DNA of 6,882 nt from Chloroflexota bacterium (lineage in GTDB: Bacteria > Chloroflexota > Limnocylindria > Limnocylindrales > Limnocylindraceae), in NCBI GenBank assembly GCA_947483025.1, contig CANKMK010000029.1:1-6882 (forward strand). Reading direction: 5' to 3'. Below the pieces are notes generated by a model, which was not told the origin of the DNA, did no database searches, and was given only the letters and a program-made list of their open reading frames with translations. The position numbers and the translations under genes were made by a program. Below, one piece after another: positions 4,192 to 6,882 of the stretch (position 1 is its first letter; each line of letters starts with the position of its first letter).

Positions 4192-6882
4192 TACGCCGAC
4201 GACGAGCGTCGCACTGCTGACGAGTGTGGTCTCGGCTGGGCTTTCAAGCGTGACTCCAAACTGGAACGGCCACGTCCATGTTGGGAGGATTCCCTGATAC
4301 CAGTTATGGATACCGGCAGGGAGTGGCAGCGCCGACCAGTTTGGATACCAGATGAGTGCGACCGCTGCGATGCTGCTGACGGTGATGGTGAACATACGTC
4401 GCACATCCCTCGCTCCAAGAATCGACCATGCGGCAACGGTTGCGGGAACGAGTGCGATGGCGCCAACGAGAGGTCCTGGTGTGCCGAATCCTCCGGAGAG
4501 GCAGACCTGACTCTCGGGGTAGACGCTTCCCACGCCCGCGAGCGTGCAGAGAAGACCAGTAGCAATCCAGAGCACTGGGGCCGCAAGCGCGGCGCATGCG
4601 CCGCCGATGCGCATGATCTGCGCGGCGCGCTGTGATCCGGCGCGAAGATCCGCTAAGAGCAGCGCTAGTCCGATCAGGGCGATCTGCGATGTTGGGTAGT
4701 AGTGATATTGAAAAGCGGCGCGATCAATGCGCGCCCACGGTAGCCACAGTGCGAGACCAAGAACGAGAACGGATGCGAGGCCCCAGCTTCGTCGTCGCCA
4801 CGCCTCTACTGCGAGCCAGAGCGCGCCACCGACGCTGAGGATGCGCGAGAGCACATTGCCGCCGTCGTACACGGCGGCGGTCCATGAGCTTCCGCCCGCA
4901 GTAAAGCTCGATTGGAAGAGCCAGACTGGCTTCAAGTCGAGTGGCCACGCCCACCACGGTGACGATGCCGCGTGCGCGACGCGCAGCGTGTCGTGGTAGC
5001 GATACATCGACGCCGTAAGGTCGGTCAGTGTCTGCCCAGTGTTTCCGATTGGCCAACCAGTAATCAGTTGGTTGCCCAGCGCCGCCCACGGCAAGTAACT
5101 CGCGATGTAGACGCCGAGCGGGAGTGCCGCGAGTGTGAAGAAGACGAGCGTCGCCTCACCCGGTAGCGAGAGGAGGCCGAGCAGAGAGCGTGGGGTTGCT
5201 TCGCGGCGCGAGATGCCACCTGCGTGATGGATTGCGGCACCTGTCGCCGCTAGGAGCAGCACTAGCACTGCGGCAAATGGCAGGTTTGGAATGCGAGAGG
5301 AGCCGTCGGCGACGGCGAGTGCTGGTGGAAGGAGTGCGGCACCGAGAAGGGCGAGTCCGCCAGCGACCAGCAGGCGCCCGGGTGCCGTTCGTGCGAGCCA
5401 GATGATGCCAAGCCCAAAGATGCCGTAGATAGCAACCCACTTGCTCGCGAGAGCGCCGCCGAGCAGGAGGCCAGCTGCGAGGAGGAGGAGCCCGCCAGGA
5501 AGAGCGCCTCGCGCGCGACCCTGTAGCCATGCCACGAAGGCGACCGCGCCGCCGAGCAGGAGGGCGAGGAGATACACGTCGTTCATGCCGATGCGGCTCT
5601 GCACAAATCCGGCTCCGTCGAGCAGGGCAAGGGCGCCGACGAGGGCTGCGACGTCACGTCGTTCCGTCAACAGCCGAGCCAAGAGAACCAGGAGTGCCGC
5701 GGCGAGTGCCCCGGCGATCACCCCGGGCCAGCGCCAGCCGGCGGCGAGCTCGCCCACGTTGACCTGTGTCAGCGCGCCCGACGGCGCCGCAAGAAGGAGC
5801 TCCCCGTTGCCGCCATCGGCGCGCTCAGAGGAGGCGTCGAGAGCGGCGCCACTCCCACCAAGCTTGAGCACGTCAGCGCCTACGGGAGCGTCGGCAAATC
5901 GTGCGTTGCCGTTCGGCTCAATCGTCCAGAGCGATGCGCCGGTCCCGTCGGGCCCAGGCGCCACTACGTGCACCATGCGGCTCGCGTCGTTGGGCAGGAT
6001 CGCCACGGCGCCCGGGATGGTGACCTGCGCCATGAGGGGCGTGCTCATCTCTTTTGCGTTGTACACCCGCACGCCGTCACGGCCCGCGACGTAGAGTCGC
6101 GGCCCATCGAACCAGTCAACAGCCGCAGCGGTGACTGCGCCGCTATCAATTGGTGAGGAGCGCATGTTCGACAAATCGGTCGCTGCGTAGCTTGTCAGGC
6201 CGCTGGCGCTCGTTGCAAAGATTCGCTCCTCGCCGTCAACCGTAAGGGCGAGCACTGCTGTTCCGCCCGCCAGCGGTGCGCTCGTCACCACCGCTCCGTC
6301 GCGCATGATCAGCAGCTGGTCGCGCTGCACTAGCGCAACGCTGCCATCGCTGAGTGGCGCGATACCCAGAACGAGACCGGTGGCTGTTGGCCATGTGCGC
6401 AGCCCGCTGTTGCCGCCTTGGTCCGCGGTGGCGCGGTCAGCCACAAACACCGTGCCGGCTGCAGTGGCGCCCCAAAGAGAACCGTCGCTGGTGGCAGTGA
6501 GGTACGAAACGTTGCGTAGTGGAATTGCGCCGAGAACCGTACGTGTTTCGGCATCAATCACGCTGATCTCTTCTGGGCCCGCGATCCACAGTCTGCCTGG
6601 GCTTAACGCATCTTCTGGTCGAGCGGCGATCGCGCCGATTGCTGTTGGGTAGGTTGTGCGCGCATCAACACGCGGCGCGCCAAACGTTTCAAGCCCGAGT
6701 GCAATGAGGTACTTCGCAAGATGTGGGTGGGTGTATTCGTAGATTGCATGGGGTTCGCCGTACTTCCAGTCCTGCATGAACTCTGTCGCGGTTCGTACGT
6801 GATACACCTCATCAAACTGGAAGTGTGTTGGCTCACCAACACGCCAACCTCTCAGCGACAACGCGCTCACCGCAACAAGTAC
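4102..6882 (-). CDS. GT39/PMT-family polyprenyl-phosphate-mannose mannosyltransferase with an inserted propeller-like domain (5' partial)
   Basis: Integral membrane glycosyltransferase of the family that transfers mannose from a lipid-phosphate donor to secreted proteins. At least 926 residues are visible (bacterial PMTs are often about 500). A GTG at 6870 could start translation, but the frame stays open to the window edge and the first membrane helix would be cut, so the true start is probably outside. Numbering from 6870: FDEVYH (19-24) holds the catalytic-type Asp-Glu pair of loop 1; YTHPHLAKYLIALG (46-59) matches HPPxGKxLIxLG; about 66-377 is the insertion; GWRWPGVIAGAL (378-389) opens helix 2; QSRIGMNDVYLL (424-435) matches the SRIxMxDxxL motif; ASKWVAIYG (475-483) matches the TKWxGxY motif; SMYRYHDTL and SSPWWAWPL (621-644) match the PMT yH...SxWWxWPL block; FQYHYYP (720-726) matches the YHYxP motif. 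Many hydrophobic helices follow, ending at about 883-905, then a charged tail. The final 29 codons overlap the cupin gene. Confidence 0.92.
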   Translation of the reverse strand, partial: VLVAVSALSLRGWRVGEPTHFQFDEVYHVRTATEFMQDWKYGEPHAIYEYTHPHLAKYLIALGLETFGAPRVDARTTYPTAIGAIAARPEDALSPGRLWIAGPEEISVIDAETRTVLGAIPLRNVSYLTATSDGSLWGATAAGTVFVADRATADQGGNSGLRTWPTATGLVLGIAPLSDGSVALVQRDQLLIMRDGAVVTSAPLAGGTAVLALTVDGEERIFATSASGLTSYAATDLSNMRSSPIDSGAVTAAAVDWFDGPRLYVAGRDGVRVYNAKEMSTPLMAQVTIPGAVAILPNDASRMVHVVAPGPDGTGASLWTIEPNGNARFADAPVGADVLKLGGSGAALDASSERADGGNGELLLAAPSGALTQVNVGELAAGWRWPGVIAGALAAALLVLLARLLTERRDVAALVGALALLDGAGFVQSRIGMNDVYLLALLLGGAVAFVAWLQGRARGALPGGLLLLAAGLLLGGALASKWVAIYGIFGLGIIWLARTAPGRLLVAGGLALLGAALLPPALAVADGSSRIPNLPFAAVLVLLLAATGAAIHHAGGISRREATPRSLLGLLSLPGEATLVFFTLAALPLGVYIASYLPWAALGNQLITGWPIGNTGQTLTDLTASMYRYHDTLRVAHAASSPWWAWPLDLKPVWLFQSSFTAGGSSWTAAVYDGGNVLSRILSVGGALWLAVEAWRRRSWGLASVLVLGLALWLPWARIDRAAFQYHYYPTSQIALIGLALLLADLRAGSQRAAQIMRIGGACAALAAPVLWIATGLLCTLAGVGSVYPESQVCLSGGFGTPGPLVGAIALVPATVAAWSILGARDVRRMFTITVSSIAAVALIWYPNWSALPLPAGIHNWYQGILPTWTWPFQFGVTLESPAETTLVSSATLVVGVLLLCAAAVGAYGASRFSTAARRKLDEDRA
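5740..6675 (-). other. Propeller-like domain inserted in loop 1 of the PMT-family protein
   Basis: This stretch encodes residues about 66-377 of the glycosyltransferase, between the HPxxxK region and membrane helix 2. It has no membrane segment and shows recurring beta-rich units of 35-55 residues. Each has a hydrophobic strand, a Gly/Asp turn and a second strand: LWIAGPEEISVIDAETR (94-110), LWGATAAGTVFVADRAT (132-148), VALVQRDQLLIMRDG (178-192), IFATSASGLTSYAATD (217-232), LYVAGRDGVRVYNAKEM (259-275), VHVVAPG...SLWTIEPNG (300-321) and LLLAAPSGALTQVN (358-371). That pattern, six or seven units, suggests a YVTN/PQQ-type beta-propeller facing the extracytoplasmic side. The fold is inferred from spacing and not from strong sequence signatures. 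Confidence 0.65.

Noticed and set aside
3945..4586. Minus-strand open frame of 213 codons in a second frame of the PMT-family gene
   Set aside because: The other frame carries the PMT C-terminal membrane helices. This one is Ser/Arg-rich with no motif.
5441..6094. Plus-strand open frame of 217 codons inside the PMT-family gene
   Set aside because: Arg/Ser/Ala-rich shadow of the clearly coding opposite strand, with no motif.

Overview
The window comes from a high-GC bacterium. Sample 60-base lines range from about 53% to 80% G+C, and coding is dense on both strands. Nothing in the sequence fixes the lineage. A bacterial protein-O-mannosyltransferase (PMT) homologue, a MidA-type methyltransferase and apparent leaderless starts would all fit Chloroflexota or Actinomycetota, but that is inference. 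I see no rRNA, tRNA, CRISPR array, insertion sequence or phage gene.

Layout from left to right. Positions 1-12 hold a possible start of a further minus-strand gene that runs off the window. A minus-strand MidA/NDUFAF7-family SAM-dependent methyltransferase occupies 85-1266. It is divergent, with a gap of only 34 bp, from plus-strand folK (HPPK of folate synthesis, 1301-1891). folK converges, with 4 bp between the stop codons, on a minus-strand PurH-like gene (1896-3278). An 82-bp divergent gap leads to a plus-strand pair: a small three-helix membrane protein (3361-3774) and a cupin-fold protein (3811-4191). The cupin gene overlaps tail to tail, by 90 bp, a large minus-strand GT39/PMT-family membrane glycosyltransferase (4102 to beyond 6882) whose start lies outside the window.

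PurH and FolK sit in linked one-carbon pathways: PurH uses 10-formyl-tetrahydrofolate, whose pterin precursor FolK activates. They are not an operon, because they are on opposite strands. The methyltransferase, the cupin pair and the PMT show no obvious pathway link to them.

The two most notable observations are these. First, the PurH homologue keeps a recognisable AICAR-transformylase fold, but its IMP-cyclohydrolase domain is shortened and lacks every active-site motif, and several transformylase catalytic positions are also substituted. Second, the PMT-family protein carries about 310 residues resembling a beta-propeller, inserted in the first extracytoplasmic loop, between the conserved Asp-Glu/HPxxxK region and the second membrane helix. 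A third point is the nearly symmetrical MidA/folK start region, where each ATG follows a TANNNT hexamer by exactly 7 nt, suggesting back-to-back leaderless transcripts.
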